Shown: positions 62,290-64,000 of the stretch, piece after piece
Numbering within the stretch: the first letter of the stretch is position 1
Layout of the letters: every line of letters begins with the position of its first letter
Assembly: GCF_019249245.1 (NCBI RefSeq)
Contig: NZ_JAESDK010000007.1
Location: 62,001-126,000, forward strand
Origin: Alteromonas lipotrueiana
Lineage (GTDB): Bacteria > Pseudomonadota > Gammaproteobacteria > Enterobacterales > Alteromonadaceae
Reading direction: 5' to 3'
DNA length: 64,000 nucleotides
The notes under the pieces: generated by a model
What the model was told of the DNA's origin: nothing
Database searches by the model: none
What the model saw: only the letters and a program-made list of their open reading frames with translations
Made by a program: the position numbers and the translations under genes

Positions 62290-64000
62290 TTATTTTTCTA
62301 CAAAGCCCTGATTGGCTTTTATGGTTAGGGGGTGATAACCCGATTTCGCTTCATTAAATGCTTTAGTGGCAAATGCTTTGCCTTCTGAGGTTTTAGACAG
62401 TTCGCGGTACAAAGGTTTAACTAACTTATTACGGCCAATACTTACCAGGTACTCGTAAAGTCGATCATAAGCTGGCTTGTACTCATTTTTAACCGCAATC
62501 ATCAACCAGCTATGTGCAATTTCGTTATTTTGTGACGCGGTCAGGTCAAACTGAGCCTCGAGCTCGTTTAACTGTTCTTCAGACAATTCTTGCGGCAAGT
62601 TATTTAAGAAATACAACCACTCATGAGTCGTCCATGCGTCAGTTTTGATTTCTGATGCGGCTATATTTTCGTCCAGCCAGGCATTTCGTAGCTTATCTAT
62701 GTTACTAAAAGCGTCTGACTGCGGTACGGGTGCGCCTTTGGGCAACCCAGGCTCAAAAATCCACTGCTCAATACGTTGTTTACTCAGTTTTTCAGGGTAT
62801 TGTTCAAGCAATGTCTGGTCTAAATAATCGATAAAGCTTTGAGTGGTAATACTCTTAAAAGCAAAGTGCTCAAAGTAATTCAGCAAAAATGCATCAAAAT
62901 TTTCACGGCCTACCTTTTGTTCTATTTCGCGCAACATCAACGCGCCTTTTTCATAGGGAATATCTGAAAAAACATCATCAGGATTTCGGCCCCGAAGATC
63001 TATAGCCAAAATTTCATCTTTATCTTTTAACGCTTTCAGATCAGCTTGCAAACTTTGGTAGCCTAATACAGCTTCCATATTATAGCGATTTTCACCATAC
63101 AACTGTTCCATAATCCGATAAGTCAGATAGGTAGTAAAACCTTCATTCAGCCACAAATCTCGCCAGGTGGCATTGGTCACTGTATTACCCGACCAGCTAT
63201 GAGCCAGTTCATGAGCAATCAGAGCCACCAGACTTTTGTCGCCGGCAATCACCGTTGGTGTTATAAACGAAAGCCTGGGATTTTCCATTCCGCCAAACGG
63301 AAATGACGGCGGTAAAATAAGTAAATCGTAGCGGTCCCATTGATATGGGCCAAAGGTTTTTTCGGTCAGCTCAAGCATACTTTCCGTGTCCTCAAACTCA
63401 GCCGCCGCCGAGGCCAGTAATTCAGGCTCTGCGTAAACGCCGGTGCGTTTTCCCATGGCTTTGAAGTCAAGGTTACCAATAGCCAGCGCGATTAAATACG
63501 AAGGAATAGGCTGGGGCATAGTGAAATGATATTCGCCATCACGGGCGGTGTCGGGGTCGTTTGATGCGCTCATCACTGCCAGTAATTCTTCTGGTGTATG
63601 TATGGTCGCGTCATAGGTCATTCGTACCTGCGGCGAGTCTTGTAACGGAATAAAACTACGGGCGTGTACCGCCTGAGCCTGAGTAAATAAAAACGGATGC
63701 TGTTTACCGGCAGTTTGCTCGGGGGTAAGCCATTGAACACCGGAGGCCGAAGGTGACGTCTGGTAATCAATGGTCACCTGACTGGCCGTTTTTGGCAGCA
63801 TAATCTGCAATGCGGCGCCTAGCTCAGGATCTGCAGGTTTGAGGGAATACTCTACCTCGGTGCCATCGACGGTAACACTGGCAATCTTAAGATCGCGGGT
63901 ATCAACAATAAGTGATTTAGCTGAATGGTCTATGCGTTCGAAGCTCAGGGTCGCCTGTCCATGCAGCACGCTGCGTTCAAAATCTGCGGTAAGGTCTAGA
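62290..64000 (-). CDS. M1-family aminopeptidase (start outside window)
   Basis: About 570 residues are visible; the frame stays open to base 64000, so the N-terminus is missing. The visible start LDLTADFERSVLHGQATLSF is the usual first beta-domain of LTA4-hydrolase-like M1 peptidases. The substrate-binding PFGGMENPRLSF and the zinc site HELAHSWSGN, with the second Glu in LWLNEGFTTYL, are all present, followed by the C-terminal helical domain. It removes N-terminal residues from peptides. Signal peptide status cannot be judged. It converges with the GGDEF-like gene, 36 bases apart. Confidence 0.95.
   Translation of the reverse strand, partial: LDLTADFERSVLHGQATLSFERIDHSAKSLIVDTRDLKIASVTVDGTEVEYSLKPADPELGAALQIMLPKTASQVTIDYQTSPSASGVQWLTPEQTAGKQHPFLFTQAQAVHARSFIPLQDSPQVRMTYDATIHTPEELLAVMSASNDPDTARDGEYHFTMPQPIPSYLIALAIGNLDFKAMGKRTGVYAEPELLASAAAEFEDTESMLELTEKTFGPYQWDRYDLLILPPSFPFGGMENPRLSFITPTVIAGDKSLVALIAHELAHSWSGNTVTNATWRDLWLNEGFTTYLTYRIMEQLYGENRYNMEAVLGYQSLQADLKALKDKDEILAIDLRGRNPDDVFSDIPYEKGALMLREIEQKVGRENFDAFLLNYFEHFAFKSITTQSFIDYLDQTLLEQYPEKLSKQRIEQWIFEPGLPKGAPVPQSDAFSNIDKLRNAWLDENIAASEIKTDAWTTHEWLYFLNNLPQELSEEQLNELEAQFDLTASQNNEIAHSWLMIAVKNEYKPAYDRLYEYLVSIGRNKLVKPLYRELSKTSEGKAFATKAFNEAKSGYHPLTIKANQGFVEK

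Overview
The window looks like a chromosomal segment of a marine gammaproteobacterium of the order Alteromonadales, probably Alteromonadaceae (Alteromonas/Salinimonas/Lacimicrobium-like). This rests on gene content and order (pheT-ihfA, csiV-mfd-pilZ-lolC, a complete liu leucine-degradation operon under LiuR, DUF885 and S8 secreted hydrolases, a PEP-CTERM protein) and is inference, since no search was run. I saw no rRNA, tRNA or CRISPR array.

Layout. 1-2511: 3' part of pheT, then ihfA, which carries an in-frame amber codon at 2371-2373 inside an otherwise perfectly conserved reading frame. 2.7-6.8 kb: a loose stretch of small orphan genes (membrane/periplasmic proteins, YnfA, a VOC protein, a ClpP-fold periplasmic protein, a lipoprotein) with long non-coding gaps. 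7.2-11.8 kb: a SulP anion transporter paired with a tandem universal stress protein, an MFS exporter, and a repeat cluster built from TGGACACCCACC/GGTGGGTGTCCA ends, which supplies the last codons and stop of the MFS gene. 11.8-15.1 kb: a persulfide/sulfide module (BigR/SqrR-type ArsR regulator, two YeeE/YedE halves, a Blh-type MBL dioxygenase, divergent TauE/SafE and rhodanese) around one perfect palindrome. 15.1-30.2 kb: housekeeping genes (YbaK, Ntn acylase, NagZ, DASS transporter, cobalamin adenosyltransferase, CsiV, Mfd, PilZ, LolC, a phosphoribosyltransferase, an orphan CbiM-like protein, exonuclease III).

30.2-35.8 kb: a light-sensing unit of heme oxygenase (makes biliverdin), a bacteriophytochrome HWE kinase with a C-terminal receiver, and a REC-PAS-GGDEF-EAL protein whose catalytic motifs are all present. 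This is a plausible complete path from red/far-red light to c-di-GMP. 35.9-47.5 kb: an unrecognised two-gene operon, DUF2750 and CsdE/SufE, a glycosyltransferase, an HDOD protein with a hairpin leader, a thioesterase, an alpha/beta hydrolase, an isolated glgC, an SRPBCC protein, a secreted unknown and a DUF885 lipoprotein. 48.1-56.5 kb: liuRABCDE plus a divergent thiolase around LiuR-type operators. 56.9-64 kb: a large secreted S8 protease, a PEP-CTERM protein, a periplasmic-sensor protein with a ruined GGDEF motif, and an M1 aminopeptidase cut by the window end.

The points most worth following are the ihfA amber codon, the MFS/repeat junction, the persulfide module with its shared operator, the phytochrome-to-c-di-GMP unit and the unknown gene pair at 35.9-37.2 kb.
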